A stretch of 64,000 nucleotides of DNA from Novosphingobium sp. (GCA_016719755.1 JADJYM010000015.1:496001-560000), one strand, 5' to 3'. Shown: positions 42,680 to 52,221, counted from the first letter of the stretch. The notes: generated by a model from the sequence alone, not told the origin. Translations and numbers: made by a program.

Positions 42680-44599
42680 TCAGCCCTTGTTGTTCTCGTC
42701 GACTTCCGAGAATTCGGCGTCGACCACGTCTTCGGCCCCGTCCGCCGCCGCAGCGCCGGCCCCGGGTGAAGCGGCCGCGGCCTGCTCCTTCTCGTAGATC
42801 GCCTGACCCATCTTCATGGCCTGTTCGGTCAGGGCCTGGGTCTTGGCGGTCATCTCGGCGGAATCCCCGCTTTCGATCGCGGTCTTGAGCTCGGCAATCG
42901 CGGCCTCGATCGCGGACTTCAGTTCGCCGTCCAGCTTGTCGCCATGTTCGGCAAGCTGCTGTTCGGTGGCGTGGACCAGGCTGTCGGCGTTGTTGCGCGC
43001 CTCGGCCACTTCACGCCGCTTCTTGTCCTCTTCCGCGAACTTTTCCGCGTCCTTGACCATCTGGTCGATGTCCGCGTCAGACAGCCCGCCCGAAGCCTGG
43101 ATCTTGATCTGCTGCTCCTTGCCGGTGCCCTTGTCCTTGGCGGACACATTGACGATGCCGTTGGCATCGATGTCGAAGGTCACCTCGATCTGCGGCACGC
43201 CCCGGCGCGCGGCCGGAATGCCGACGAGGTCGAACTGGCCGAGCAGCTTGTTGTCCGCAGCCATTTCGCGCTCGCCCTGGAACACGCGGATCGTCACCGC
43301 CTGCTGGTTATCCTCGGCGGTCGAAAACACCTGGCTCTTCTTGGTCGGGATCGTGGTGTTGCGATCGATCATGCGGGTGAACACGCCGCCCAGCGTTTCG
43401 ATCCCCAGCGAAAGCGGGGTCACGTCGAGCAGCAGCACGTCCTTGACATCGCCCTGCAGCACGCCCGCCTGGATCGCCGCGCCCATGGCGACGACTTCAT
43501 CGGGGTTGACGCCGGTGTGCGGTTCCTTGCCGAAGAAGTCCTTCACCACTTCGCGCACCTTGGGCATGCGGGTCATGCCGCCGACCAGCACCACGTCGTC
43601 GATGTCCGCAGCCTTCAGGCCGGCATCGGCCAGCGCCTTGCGCATCGGTTCCTTGGTGCGTTCGATCAGGTTCATGACCATCTTTTCAAGATCGGCCCGG
43701 GTGATCGTTTCCACCAGATGCAGCGGTGTGGTTGCCCCGCCTTCCATGCGCGCGGTGATGAACGGCAGGTTGATTTCGGTGGTCTGCGCGCTCGACAGCT
43801 CGATCTTGGCCTTTTCGGCGGCTTCCTTGAGCCGCTGGAGGGCAAGCTTGTCGGTGCGGAGATCCATGTTCTCCTTCTTCTTGAACTGGTCGGCCAGCCA
43901 TTCGACCACCTGCGTGTCGAAATCCTCGCCGCCCAGGAAGGTGTCGCCATTGGTCGACTTCACTTCGAACACGCCGTCGCCGATCTCGAGGATCGAGACG
44001 TCGAAAGTGCCGCCGCCAAGGTCATAGACCGCGATGGTCTTGCCGTCGTTCTTGTCGAGGCCATAGGCCAGCGCCGCCGCGGTCGGCTCGTTGATGATCC
44101 GCAGCACTTCAAGACCGGCGATCTGGCCGGCGTCCTTGGTCGCCTGGCGCTGCGCGTCGTTGAAGTAGGCGGGAACGGTGATCACCGCCTGCGTCACCGG
44201 CTCGCCCAGATAGCTCTCGGCGGTTTCCTTCATCTTCTGCAGGATGAAGGCGCTGATCTGGCTGGGCGAATAGTCCTCGCCGCCGGCCTGAACCCAGGCG
44301 TCGCCGTTCTTGCCCTTGACGATGGTGTAGGGAACCAGCTCGGTGTCCTTCTTGGTCACCGGATCGTCAAAGCGGCGGCCGATCAGGCGCTTCACCGCGA
44401 AAATCGTGTTGTCACCGTTGGTCACGGCCTGACGCTTGGCAGGCTGGCCGATCAGACGCTCGCCATCCTTGGTGAAGGCGACGATCGAAGGCGTGGTGCG
44501 CGCGCCTTCGGAATTTTCGATGACCTTGGGCTTGCCGCCGTCCATGACGGCGACGCAGCTGTTGGTGGTGCCAAGGTCGATACCGATAACTTTACCCAT
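42680..44599 (-). CDS. dnaK: Chaperone DnaK (Hsp70)
   Basis: The 639-residue Hsp70 chaperone. From the ATG at 44599: [21 protein letters not shown], the phosphate loops [15 protein letters not shown] and [12 protein letters not shown], linker [16 protein letters not shown] and an acidic C-terminal tail ([17 protein letters not shown]). A heat-shock-like promoter lies upstream. Works with DnaJ (downstream) and GrpE (encoded about 2 kb to the right). Confidence 0.97.
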   Translation of the reverse strand: MGKVIGIDLGTTNSCVAVMDGGKPKVIENSEGARTTPSIVAFTKDGERLIGQPAKRQAVTNGDNTIFAVKRLIGRRFDDPVTKKDTELVPYTIVKGKNGDAWVQAGGEDYSPSQISAFILQKMKETAESYLGEPVTQAVITVPAYFNDAQRQATKDAGQIAGLEVLRIINEPTAAALAYGLDKNDGKTIAVYDLGGGTFDVSILEIGDGVFEVKSTNGDTFLGGEDFDTQVVEWLADQFKKKENMDLRTDKLALQRLKEAAEKAKIELSSAQTTEINLPFITARMEGGATTPLHLVETITRADLEKMVMNLIERTKEPMRKALADAGLKAADIDDVVLVGGMTRMPKVREVVKDFFGKEPHTGVNPDEVVAMGAAIQAGVLQGDVKDVLLLDVTPLSLGIETLGGVFTRMIDRNTTIPTKKSQVFSTAEDNQQAVTIRVFQGEREMAADNKLLGQFDLVGIPAARRGVPQIEVTFDIDANGIVNVSAKDKGTGKEQQIKIQASGGLSDADIDQMVKDAEKFAEEDKKRREVAEARNNADSLVHATEQQLAEHGDKLDGELKSAIEAAIAELKTAIESGDSAEMTAKTQALTEQAMKMGQAIYEKEQAAAASPGAGAAAADGAEDVVDAEFSEVDENNKG

Positions 44600-44689
44600 A
44601 CTTCCCCATCCTTCGGTCAGGTTTGACACCGCCCGGTGGCGCTCCCGGCAACCCGGCAAGCCCGCTCGGCGGCTCTGTAGACCGCGCCG

Positions 44690-44717
44690 ATATAGGAGCG
44701 GTTTTGCTTGGCACAAG
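44690..44717 (-). promoter_or_regulatory. Sigma-32-like heat-shock promoter of dnaK
   Basis: On the minus strand, CTTGTGC (44717-44711) is separated by 14 bases from CCTATAT (44696-44690). This matches the heat-shock promoter pattern CTTGAAA-N11-16-CCCATNT at most positions, including the CTTG core and 6 of 7 bases in the -10. The predicted start leaves a leader of about 80 bases before dnaK. Confidence 0.6.
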
Positions 44718-44776
44718 GGCACCGAGGGATTAGCGCTGCGCGGCAAGGTTTCCGCCGTTTTCATAAGGAGTTTGCC

Positions 44777-45307
44777 GTGAGGACCACCCCGCTCGCCGCC
44801 GCCGTTCTGGCCATAGCCGCCGTGTCGATGGGCGCCTGCCAGCAGCAGGCCGCCGAAGACAAGGGCGCGAGCCCGCCCGCCGCCAGCGCGGCGCCCGAAG
44901 CCAAGCCGGGCATGACGCTGAGCGAGGGACGGCTGGTCCTGCCCGCGGTCAAGGGCAATCCCGCGGCGGCCTATTTCACCCTGGCGAATGGCGGCAAGGG
45001 CACGGTCAGCATTGCCGCCGTGGCCATTGCCGGAGCCGCAAAGGCCGAGGTTCACCAGACGGTTGGCGGAACCATGAGCAAGGTCGACAGCGTCGATATC
45101 GACCCGGGCACCAACATCAGGTTCGAACCGGGCGGGCTCCACGTCATGGCCTTTGATCTTGATGCGGGGCTCGCCCCGGGCGGCACGGCGGAAGTGACCG
45201 TGACCTTCGCGGATGGCGACAAGCTGTCCGCCCCGCTGAAGCTTGAGGCGCGCGGCGCGGCGATGGATGACATGAAGGGCATGGATCACAGCGGGATGAA
45301 CCACTGA
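44777..45307 (+). CDS. PCu(A)C periplasmic copper chaperone
   Basis: A 176-residue lipoprotein or secreted Cu(I) chaperone. The GTG at 44777 is preceded by AAGGAG at the right distance and gives a signal peptide with a lipobox-like VSMGAC. The copper motif is the H...M...HxM pattern: [14 protein letters not shown] and GGLHVMAF. A Met/His-rich tail ([14 protein letters not shown]) adds metal-binding residues. Family members help load Cu(A) of cytochrome oxidase. Divergent from dnaK. Confidence 0.88.
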   Translation: MRTTPLAAAVLAIAAVSMGACQQQAAEDKGASPPAASAAPEAKPGMTLSEGRLVLPAVKGNPAAAYFTLANGGKGTVSIAAVAIAGAAKAEVHQTVGGTMSKVDSVDIDPGTNIRFEPGGLHVMAFDLDAGLAPGGTAEVTVTFADGDKLSAPLKLEARGAAMDDMKGMDHSGMNH

Positions 45308-45378
45308 ACACGGGCGCCCCCGACCACCTCTGCCCCGCCGGCGGCGAACGAACGCTGACGGCGGGAGAGATCGCGCTG

Positions 45379-45807
45379 GTGCGCGCGATGTTCGGCCAGG
45401 CGGTGGACTGCGCGAAGGTGCGCATCCGCCGCCGTCGCTGGTGGCCGCTCCAGCCCCGCCGGATCACCATGGCGCCGATGGGGCACCTGCACTTCCATCC
45501 CGCGTCAGACAGCTACCGCGACGATTTCAGCGCGGCACCGATCGGTTTGCAGGCGCACTTCATCCACGAAATGACCCACGTCTGGCAGGCCCAGACCCGC
45601 GGCCGCTGGTTCCTGGTCCTGCGCCGCCATCCGTTCTGCCGCTATGACTACAGCCTCAAACCCGGCTGGCCGCTGGAGCGCTATGGGCTGGAGCAACAGG
45701 CCGAGATCATGCGCCACGCCTTCCTGCTGCGGCGGGGGGTCAAGCTGGCCGGGGTGGCGGGCAAGCAGGCCTATGACGCGCTGGTGGATTTCGCCGAGAG
45801 GAAGTGA
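45379..45807 (+). CDS. Vgr-related protein (sphingomonad family), start uncertain
   Basis: At least 142 residues. The core contains [21 protein letters not shown], a zinc-peptidase-like HExxH variant (HEMTH), then [10 protein letters not shown] and [16 protein letters not shown] recognise it as the protein usually called vgr-related in sphingomonads; its function is unknown. Annotated from the GTG at 45379, but the same frame continues upstream with protein-like sequence ([16 protein letters not shown]) back to 45304, without ATG, GTG or TTG. The real start may be a CTG overlapping the copper-chaperone stop (CTGA at 45304). Confidence 0.7.
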   Translation: MRAMFGQAVDCAKVRIRRRRWWPLQPRRITMAPMGHLHFHPASDSYRDDFSAAPIGLQAHFIHEMTHVWQAQTRGRWFLVLRRHPFCRYDYSLKPGWPLERYGLEQQAEIMRHAFLLRRGVKLAGVAGKQAYDALVDFAERK

Positions 45808-45847
45808 GCGGCCCCCCTACTCCGCCAAACTCCCCCCGCCCCCTTTC

Positions 45848-45913
45848 CCGTTCGTGTCGAGCCCAGTCGAGACACGAGGCGCACGGCGTCTCGAATACGC
45901 TCAAAGCGAACGG
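45848..45913. repeat. REP/BIME-like palindromic repeat
   Basis: A 66-base intergenic element bounded by CCGTTCG (45848-45854) and CGAACGG (45907-45913). Inside it, TCGTGTC and GACACGA form a hairpin around GAGCCCAGTCGA, and a second TCTCGA half-site follows. It resembles the dispersed extragenic palindromes with TCGAGACACG cores seen in many sphingomonad genomes (from memory, not searched). Confidence 0.65.
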
Positions 45914-45958
45914 AACGTGGTGCAGGGTTGGTAGTGGGCAAGGTACCGCTGAAACTTA

Positions 45959-46501
45959 ATGGATTTTTCGCAATCCAGCCTTAGCAGTCACGGCATGGAC
46001 TTGCAGGCAATCAGCAATCAGGAAGCATTGGACGGCATTGAGCTGTTGCTTGCTCGCAGCGATTTTCTTGACGCGTTCGCCGATCTCGAAACTGCGGTCC
46101 TTCGAGTGCTGCGGTCATGCGGCACCGTCCCCAAGGGTGAGCCATTCAGCCAAAGGGTCAAGGCATTGAAGACCGCTGAAAAGACCACCCTCATCGCCAA
46201 GAGCAACCATGCCCAGCGTGACCAGATCGCTGATGAGATCATGGCGCTCTTGCAGATAAGAGCGGACATTGTTCACAGCAGGATGTCGATCCGCACGATC
46301 GACGGAAAACTGGCCGCGTTCTTCTTGAATGTTCAGGAAACCGGCGCACTCTTTCCAGCGTGCCGGATCCTGAACCATTCCGAACTGAAGCAGTTGTCCA
46401 GTATGGTCACTCGCCTGACTGAACGGATCAGCGCACTGAACCGCGTCAATCCGGCTTCTTCGCCACGACCACCATCGCTGGGCGGAGCAGGCGTTCCTTG
46501 A
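45959..46501 (+). CDS. Probable HEPN-domain protein, orphan
   Basis: A 180-residue, mostly helical protein not assigned to a named family. Residues about 96-107 (ALLQIRADIVHS) carry the R-x4-H signature of HEPN RNases (Arg101, His106), preceded by helices FADLETAVLRVLRS and RVKALKTAEKTTLIAK in the arrangement usual for that fold. Base composition is clearly lower in GC than its neighbours, hinting at transfer. Its 3' end overlaps grpE on the opposite strand by 56 bases, so the C-terminal Pro/Ser-rich tail is encoded antisense to grpE. No antitoxin partner is adjacent. Confidence 0.6.
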   Translation: MDFSQSSLSSHGMDLQAISNQEALDGIELLLARSDFLDAFADLETAVLRVLRSCGTVPKGEPFSQRVKALKTAEKTTLIAKSNHAQRDQIADEIMALLQIRADIVHSRMSIRTIDGKLAAFFLNVQETGALFPACRILNHSELKQLSSMVTRLTERISALNRVNPASSPRPPSLGGAGVP

Positions 46502-47018
46502 TCATGTAGCCGGCCTGCAATTCCTGGATGATGGTGCCTGGTTCTGCATCGGCGGAGGGGACTTCCATCATCGCCTGATGCTGGTTGGGGTCGAGCGGCA
46601 GGCCCTTGGCGGCGATGCGGGTGATGCCGTGCTGGCCGAACACCTTGTCAAGCTCGCGCACGGTTGCCTCGATCCCGGCGACCAGGTTCTTCAGCTTTTC
46701 ATCCTCGCGCAGGTCGGCGGGGATCGCGTCCAGCGCGCGGGCCAGGTTGTCGGACACCGACAGGATGTCGCGGGCAAAGCCGGTGGCGGCATAGGTGCGT
46801 GCGTCGGCCACGTCCTTTTCCAGGCGGCGGCGCACGTTCTGCGTTTCGGCCTTGGCGTAGAGAATGTCCTGCCGGGCGGCTTCCAGATCGCCGCGCAGCT
46901 GCGCCAGCGCGTCGTCCAGCGCCGCACTGGCATTATCCAGATCGATCATGTCTTCGGGAACACCGGCCAGTTCGGCCTCGACCGCGGGGTCGACCTGCGG
47001 CTTCTTGTCATCACTCAT
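46446..47018 (-). CDS. grpE: Nucleotide exchange factor GrpE
   Basis: A 190-residue co-chaperone that releases ADP from DnaK. From the ATG at 47018 (MSDDKKPQVD): a long N-terminal coiled coil (LDDALAQLRGDLEAARQDIL ... RRLEKDVADART) and the C-terminal beta domain with PNQHQAMMEV and LQAGYMIKERLLRPAMV. It follows hrcA by 17 bases in the same operon. The GTG two codons upstream is an alternative start. Confidence 0.94.
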   Translation of the reverse strand: MSDDKKPQVDPAVEAELAGVPEDMIDLDNASAALDDALAQLRGDLEAARQDILYAKAETQNVRRRLEKDVADARTYAATGFARDILSVSDNLARALDAIPADLREDEKLKNLVAGIEATVRELDKVFGQHGITRIAAKGLPLDPNQHQAMMEVPSADAEPGTIIQELQAGYMIKERLLRPAMVVVAKKPD

Positions 47019-47035
47019 TGTCACTTGGAACCTGT

Positions 47036-48079
47036 CTATCCGATCAATTTGCCCAGCGACTGGGCGGTGAAATCCACCATGGGGACAAGCCGCGCATAAT
47101 TCAACCGGGTCGGCCCGATAACGCCCACCACGCCGACCACCCGGCCATCGCGGTCGCGGTAGGGCGAGGCGATGACGGACGAGCCCGACAGGGCGAACAG
47201 GCGGTTTTCCGAGCCGATGAAAATGCGCGTTGCATCGGCTTCACGCGCGGTTTCCAGGAGTTCGGCGACCGACTGCTTGTTTTCCAGATCGTCGAGCAGC
47301 ATCCGCACCCGTTCAAGGTCGGTCAGCGCGGCCTCGTCCAGCAGGTTGGAGGCACCGCGCACGATCAGCACCGGGCGGCTGGCCGCGTCCGCGCTCCACA
47401 CCGCCAGGCCCCGTTCCACCAGATCGCGGCTCGCCGCATCGAGCGCGCTGCGCCCCGCGCCGATCTCGGCCCGGATCGCCCGCACCGCCTCGGCCAGGGT
47501 GCGCCCGCCAAGGTGCGCGGAAATGTAGTTGGATGCCGCCTCCAGCGCGCCGGGAGGAAAGCCCTGGGGCAGTTCGACCACCCGGTTCTCCACCCCGCCA
47601 TCGGCCCCCACCAGCACGGCCAGCGCGCGGGTGGGCGATAACGGCACCAGTTGCAGCTGGGCCAGGCGCGGTTCGCGGCGCGGGACCATCACCACCCCGG
47701 CGGCGGCGGACAGTTCCGACAGGATCGCGCTGGTCGCGGTCAGCGCCGCTTCGATCGGGCCGGGCCGGGACAGCTGCCGCTCGATCGCCGCGCGTTCTTC
47801 CGCGCTGGGTTCGGCCACCTGCATCATCCCGTCGACGAACAGGCGCAGCCCCTGCTCGGTCGGCAGGCGCCCGGCGGACGTATGCGGCGCGGCGAGCAGG
47901 CCCAGCCCTTCCAGTTCGTGCAGGACCGAACGGATCGAGGCAGGCGAAAGGTTGAGCGCGCCCGCTCCCGCGAGGGTTTTCGATCCCACCGGCTGGCCGC
48001 TGGCCAGATAGCCTTCGACCACCAGGCGGAAGATTTCCCGGGCGCGGTCGGTCAGGTCTGAGATCGGCGGCATGGACAT
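47036..48079 (-). CDS. hrcA: Heat-inducible transcription repressor HrcA
   Basis: A 347-residue repressor that binds CIRCE elements at chaperone operons. From 48079 (MSMPPISDLTDRAREIFRLVV): winged helix with SGQPVGSKTLAGAGALNLSPASIRSVLHELE and the second motif SAGRLPTEQGLRLFVDG; the C-terminal part ends with VGVIGPTRLNYARLVPMVDF, diagnostic of HrcA. No convincing CIRCE copy is seen in this window, so its targets (for example groESL) are likely elsewhere. Confidence 0.95.
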   Translation of the reverse strand: MSMPPISDLTDRAREIFRLVVEGYLASGQPVGSKTLAGAGALNLSPASIRSVLHELEGLGLLAAPHTSAGRLPTEQGLRLFVDGMMQVAEPSAEERAAIERQLSRPGPIEAALTATSAILSELSAAAGVVMVPRREPRLAQLQLVPLSPTRALAVLVGADGGVENRVVELPQGFPPGALEAASNYISAHLGGRTLAEAVRAIRAEIGAGRSALDAASRDLVERGLAVWSADAASRPVLIVRGASNLLDEAALTDLERVRMLLDDLENKQSVAELLETAREADATRIFIGSENRLFALSGSSVIASPYRDRDGRVVGVVGVIGPTRLNYARLVPMVDFTAQSLGKLIG

Positions 48080-48199
48080 TGTGACGGGCAATGTGGATGG
48101 CCGTGCCCCCGTGTCAAGCGCCCTCCCCCGCGGCCCCCTTGCCAGCGCGCTCCGGGTGCCCCACAAGACCCTGATATTGGCGGTCAATAGGGGGCCACA

Positions 48200-48565
48200 A
48201 TGCACCGCTGGGGATTGTTGCTGGGTCTGGTCGTGGCTGGCTGCCAGGGCGCGGCAGAGCAGCCGCAGGCCAGCCAGACCGATCTGGCCGCCTCGCTCGA
48301 TACCTGCGATCCGCGCGGCGGGACGCTGCGGCAGGTCAGCGTGTTTGACGGACCGATCGAGGAAATGGCCGAACTGGTGCCGGACGAGAACGGCGATGCG
48401 TCCGGAAAATGGTTGCTGGAATCCGTCTACAAGGCCGGGCGCAGCGCGGCAGTGCGCTGCACCTATGCCGATGGAACCACGCGCGAGGTTACCCTGACCG
48501 TTCCGGTAAGCAGCTGCGATTATACCCGTGCAGGCGACGGCGCGATGACGCTGCGGTGCCGTTAG
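48200..48565 (+). CDS. Small hypothetical lipoprotein
   Basis: A 121-residue protein with an N-terminal lipoprotein signal (MHRWGLLLGLVVAGCQG, lipobox VAGC). The mature part contains cysteines in LDTCDPRGG, AAVRCTYADG, SSCDYTR and LRCR, probably forming two disulfides. No named function is recognised. It is divergent from hrcA and followed by rph after 63 bases. Confidence 0.75.
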   Translation: MHRWGLLLGLVVAGCQGAAEQPQASQTDLAASLDTCDPRGGTLRQVSVFDGPIEEMAELVPDENGDASGKWLLESVYKAGRSAAVRCTYADGTTREVTLTVPVSSCDYTRAGDGAMTLRCR

Positions 48566-48628
48566 ACTCGCCAAGCAGGCAGGCCGCTCATAAGGAGGGC
48601 CGAATCACAATCCGATCTGGAGAAACCC

Positions 48629-49345
48629 ATGCGACCTTCCGGCCGCGCGCCCGACGAGATGCGCACCATCAGCTTCGAACCGCACTACACCAAGCACGCG
48701 GAAGGTTCGGTCCTGATCAGCTTTGGCCACACCAAGGTGATCTGCACCGCCTCGGTGGAAGAACGTCTGCCGCCGTGGTTGCGCGGCAAGGGCGAAGGCT
48801 GGGTGACGGCGGAATATTCGATGCTGCCCCGCGCCACGCACACGCGCGGCAGCCGCGAGGCGGCAAAGGGCAAGCAGTCTGGCCGTACCCAGGAAATCCA
48901 GCGCCTGATCGGCCGCTCGCTGCGCGCCGTGACCGACCTCAAGAAGCTGGGCGAACGCCAGATCACGCTCGATTGCGATGTGATCCAGGCCGATGGCGGC
49001 ACCCGCACGGCGGCGATCTCGGGCGCCTGGGTGGCGCTGCGCATCGCGGTGGACAAGCTGATGGCCGCAGGCGCAATCACCGATGATCCGCTGACCCGCA
49101 AGGTCGCGGCGGTTTCATGCGGAATCTTCAAGGGCAACCCGGTGCTGGACCTTGATTACGACGAGGATTCATCGGCCGATGCCGACGCCAACTTCGTGCT
49201 GATCGAAGGCGGCCAGATCGCCGAGGTTCAGGCCACGGCCGAAGGCGCGACCTATGACGAGGAAGGTCTGCTGCGCCTGCTCCGCCTCGCCCGGATCGGC
49301 ACCGACCGCATCTTCGCGGCCCAGGCTGCGGCGGTGGCGAAGTAA
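48629..49345 (+). CDS. rph: Ribonuclease PH
   Basis: A 238-residue phosphorolytic exoribonuclease that trims tRNA 3' ends. It starts [18 protein letters not shown] and has [23 protein letters not shown] with the RNA-binding arginines and the catalytic aspartates in [13 protein letters not shown] lies 6 bases before the start. Its stop overlaps the rdgB start (TAATG). Confidence 0.96.
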   Translation: MRPSGRAPDEMRTISFEPHYTKHAEGSVLISFGHTKVICTASVEERLPPWLRGKGEGWVTAEYSMLPRATHTRGSREAAKGKQSGRTQEIQRLIGRSLRAVTDLKKLGERQITLDCDVIQADGGTRTAAISGAWVALRIAVDKLMAAGAITDDPLTRKVAAVSCGIFKGNPVLDLDYDEDSSADADANFVLIEGGQIAEVQATAEGATYDEEGLLRLLRLARIGTDRIFAAQAAAVAK

Positions 49346-49968
49346 TGCGCAGGCTGGGCGGCGAAACCCTGGTGATTGCCACGCACAATGCGGGCAAGCT
49401 GAAGGAAATCTCCGCCCTCCTCGCCCCCTTTGGGCTTGAATGCGTTTCGGCCGGGTCGCTGGGCCTGCCGGAACCGGATGAGACCGGCACCACTTTCGCC
49501 GAAAACGCGCTGATCAAGGCACGCGCGGCGGCGGAGGGTTCCGGCCTGCCCGCGCTGGCCGACGATTCGGGCCTGTGCGTCGATGCGCTGGGCGGACGGC
49601 CCGGCGTCTATACTGCCGACTGGGCCGAACGGCAGTGGTTCGAAGGCCCTGCCGGGCGCGACTGGTACATGGCCATGGGCAAGGTTGAGGGGCTGCTGAG
49701 CGAACTTGGCCCCGATGCCGACCGCTCATGCCACTTCGCCTGCGTGCTCGCCATCGTCTGGCCGGACGGGGAAAGCGCGGTCTACGAAGGGCGCGCCAAG
49801 GGCACGCTGACCTGGCCGCCGCGCGGAACCATGGGTTTCGGCTATGATCCGGTGTTCGTGCCGCTGGGCGACACCCGCACCTTTGCCGAGTTCGACCCCC
49901 AGGAGAAGCACGCCATCAGCCACCGCGCCGATGCCTTCGCCAAGCTGGTCGCGGAGCAGTTTGGGTAG
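49345..49968 (+). CDS. rdgB: RdgB/HAM1 non-canonical purine NTP pyrophosphatase
   Basis: A 207-residue enzyme that hydrolyses dITP/XTP, keeping deaminated purines out of DNA. The N-terminal [40 protein letters not shown] and [13 protein letters not shown] motifs are diagnostic. Coupled to rph by a one-base overlap, a common arrangement (rph-rdgB-hemW). Confidence 0.95.
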   Translation: MRRLGGETLVIATHNAGKLKEISALLAPFGLECVSAGSLGLPEPDETGTTFAENALIKARAAAEGSGLPALADDSGLCVDALGGRPGVYTADWAERQWFEGPAGRDWYMAMGKVEGLLSELGPDADRSCHFACVLAIVWPDGESAVYEGRAKGTLTWPPRGTMGFGYDPVFVPLGDTRTFAEFDPQEKHAISHRADAFAKLVAEQFG

Positions 49969-49995
49969 GTTGGGCTTCATCAAACCCAGAACGAC

Positions 49996-50070
49996 GTCAG
50001 TGCGAGCGTAGCGAAGCAATCCAGGATCGTCTTCAACCGCCGTGGATTGCTTCGCTACGCTCGCAATGAC
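49996..50070. repeat. Long intergenic inverted repeat between rdgB and hemW
   Basis: Two 28-base arms (49996-50023 and 50043-50070) are complementary at 27 of 28 positions around a 19-base loop; the core reads GCGAGCGTAGCGAAGCAATC. It fills most of the gap between rdgB and hemW. The motif looks like a widespread repetitive extragenic palindrome; it would form a very stable RNA hairpin in either direction. Confidence 0.85.
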
Positions 50071-50096
50071 GAGACGAATAGTGGTAAGCCCCGCTG

Positions 50097-51248
50097 ATGC
50101 CCCGCGCGCTCTACATCCATTGGCCATTCTGCCTCGCCAAGTGCCCCTATTGCGACTTCAACAGCCATGTCCGGGCCGGGATCGACATCGATCTGTGGCG
50201 CGCCTCGCTGCTCGCCGACATGGCCCATGAGGCGCAGGCCGGCCTGGTCGAGCCGCTCAGTTCGATCTTCTTCGGCGGCGGCACGCCTTCGTTGATGCCG
50301 CCCCGGCTGGTTGCTGACCTGCTCGAACAGGCGCGGCGCCTGTGGGGCTTTGCCGATGGGATCGAGATCACGCTGGAGGCCAATCCCTCCTCGGTCGAGG
50401 CGGCGAACTTCGCCGATCTTGCGCAGGCCGGCATCAACCGCGTCTCGCTCGGCCTGCAATCACTGGAGGACGAGGCGCTGCGGTTCCTGGGCCGCCTGCA
50501 CGATGCGGCGGAAGGACTGGCGGCGCTGGATGTGGCGCAGCGCCATTTCGCGCGGGTCAGCTTTGACCTGATCTATGCCCTGCCCGGCCAGACGCGCGAG
50601 GCATGGGCCGGACAGCTCTCCCGCGCGCTGGGCATGGGCACCGGGCACCTTTCGCTTTACCAACTGACGATCGAGCCCGGCACGCGGTTCGAGACCATGG
50701 TCCGTCAACGCCGGTTCGAGCCGCTGGACGATGATGCCGCCGCCGATCTGTTCGCGCTGACACAAGAGAAGACGCGCGATGCGGGCCTGCCTGCTTATGA
50801 AATCAGCAACCACGCCCGGCCCGGTGAGGAGAGCCGCCACAACCTGATTTACTGGCGCTATCAGGACTATCACGGGATCGGTCCCGGCGCGCATGGTCGC
50901 CGCTTCGGCCACGCCACCACGCGCCACCGCAAGCCGGAAAACTGGCTGGGCGCCGTCGCCGCGCAGGGCCATGGCACGCAGGACGAAGTGCCGCTGCTGC
51001 CCGCCGAACAGGCGAGCGAGGCCATGCTGATGGGTCTGCGGCTGGCGGAAGGGATCGACCTTGCCGCGCTGTCGGCGCGGTTCGGCTTTGCCGAAGGCGC
51101 GCTATGCGATCCGGCCAAGTTCGCCTTCTATGCCGCGCAGGGCCTCGTCTGGCGCCAAGGCTCGAGGATCGGCGTGAGCGAGGCAGGGATGCCGCTGCTC
51201 GATGGCCTGCTGGGCGAACTGGTCCCCGCCGCGCTGGTGGCGGCATGA
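50097..51248 (+). CDS. hemW: Radical SAM heme chaperone HemW
   Basis: A 383-residue radical-SAM protein that delivers heme. The cluster motif is Cys12-x3-Cys16-x2-Cys19 (FCLAKCPYCDF); GGGTPS and the HemW-specific HNLIYW motif are present, which separates it from HemN coproporphyrinogen oxidase. It starts after the long inverted repeat and overlaps xerC by 4 bases (ATGA). Confidence 0.93.
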   Translation: MPRALYIHWPFCLAKCPYCDFNSHVRAGIDIDLWRASLLADMAHEAQAGLVEPLSSIFFGGGTPSLMPPRLVADLLEQARRLWGFADGIEITLEANPSSVEAANFADLAQAGINRVSLGLQSLEDEALRFLGRLHDAAEGLAALDVAQRHFARVSFDLIYALPGQTREAWAGQLSRALGMGTGHLSLYQLTIEPGTRFETMVRQRRFEPLDDDAAADLFALTQEKTRDAGLPAYEISNHARPGEESRHNLIYWRYQDYHGIGPGAHGRRFGHATTRHRKPENWLGAVAAQGHGTQDEVPLLPAEQASEAMLMGLRLAEGIDLAALSARFGFAEGALCDPAKFAFYAAQGLVWRQGSRIGVSEAGMPLLDGLLGELVPAALVAA

Positions 51249-52135
51249 CCCGCGCTGACATTCTGGAAGCCTGGCAGGACCACCTTGCGCAGGGCCGCCG
51301 TCGCAGCCCGCATACGGTGCGCGCCTATGTTGCGACTGCCGCACGCCTGCTCGACACGTTGGGGGAAACCGACTGGCCCGCCCTTGCCCGGCTCGATGCC
51401 GCCGCGCTGCGCGGCCAGCTCGCCCGCCGCCGCGCAGAAGGCCTGATCAATGCTTCCGCCGCACGCGAGCTTTCGGCGCTCAAGGGCTTCATCGCGTTCG
51501 CGCGGGTGCAGGCGGGAATGACCGATCCGGCCCCGCCCCGGATGCGCGGGCCGCGCGTGAAGAAAGGGCTACCTCGCCCGGTCACCCCCGATGAGGCGGT
51601 CAATCTTGCCGCCACGGTCGAGGAAGATGCGGTCGTTGAATGGATCGGCGCGCGCGACCGGGCGGTCCTGCTGCTGCTTTACGGAGCGGGGCTGCGGATC
51701 GCGGAGGCGCTTTCGCTGACCGGGGCCGCCCTGCCGCTGGGCGAAGTGCTGGTCGTCACCGGCAAGGGCGCCAAGCAGCGCGCCGTGCCGCTGCTGCCAC
51801 TGGTGCGCGCCGGGGTGGAGGATTACCTCGCCAAGTGCCCATGGCCGGTGGCGCGGGATGTCCCGCTGTTTCGCGGCGCCAGGGGCGGGCCGCTGTCCCA
51901 AGGCATGGTGCAAAAGGCGATGGCCCGCGCGCGCGTGTCGCTCGGCCTTCCGGCCACGGCCACACCTCACGCCCTGCGCCATTCCTTTGCCACCCACCTG
52001 CTGGGCGCGGGCGCGGACCTGCGCAGCCTTCAGGAACTGCTCGGCCACGCCAGCCTTGGATCGACGCAGATCTACACCAAGGTCGATGCCGCGATCATGC
52101 TGGACGTCTACCGCAGCGCGCACCCGCGCGGCTGA
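51245..52135 (+). CDS. xerC: Tyrosine recombinase XerC
   Basis: A 296-residue site-specific recombinase that resolves chromosome dimers at dif with XerD. The SAM-like domain (SPHTVRAYVATAARLL) precedes catalytic residues: Arg in GAGLRIAEAL, Lys in VTGKGAKQR, HALRHSFATHL (HxxR), LGHASLGSTQIYT with the second His and the nucleophilic Tyr. The start at 51245 overlaps the hemW stop. Distinct from the transposon recombinases at 2.4-5.8 kb. Confidence 0.93.
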   Translation: MTRADILEAWQDHLAQGRRRSPHTVRAYVATAARLLDTLGETDWPALARLDAAALRGQLARRRAEGLINASAARELSALKGFIAFARVQAGMTDPAPPRMRGPRVKKGLPRPVTPDEAVNLAATVEEDAVVEWIGARDRAVLLLLYGAGLRIAEALSLTGAALPLGEVLVVTGKGAKQRAVPLLPLVRAGVEDYLAKCPWPVARDVPLFRGARGGPLSQGMVQKAMARARVSLGLPATATPHALRHSFATHLLGAGADLRSLQELLGHASLGSTQIYTKVDAAIMLDVYRSAHPRG

Positions 52136-52221
52136 ATTCGATCTTCGGCGTGATTGCCTATCGCTTCACCCCATGCTTAAGCATCGGGCACGCCGTTTGA
52201 GGCTTTTTCTTGGGGGAAGTG

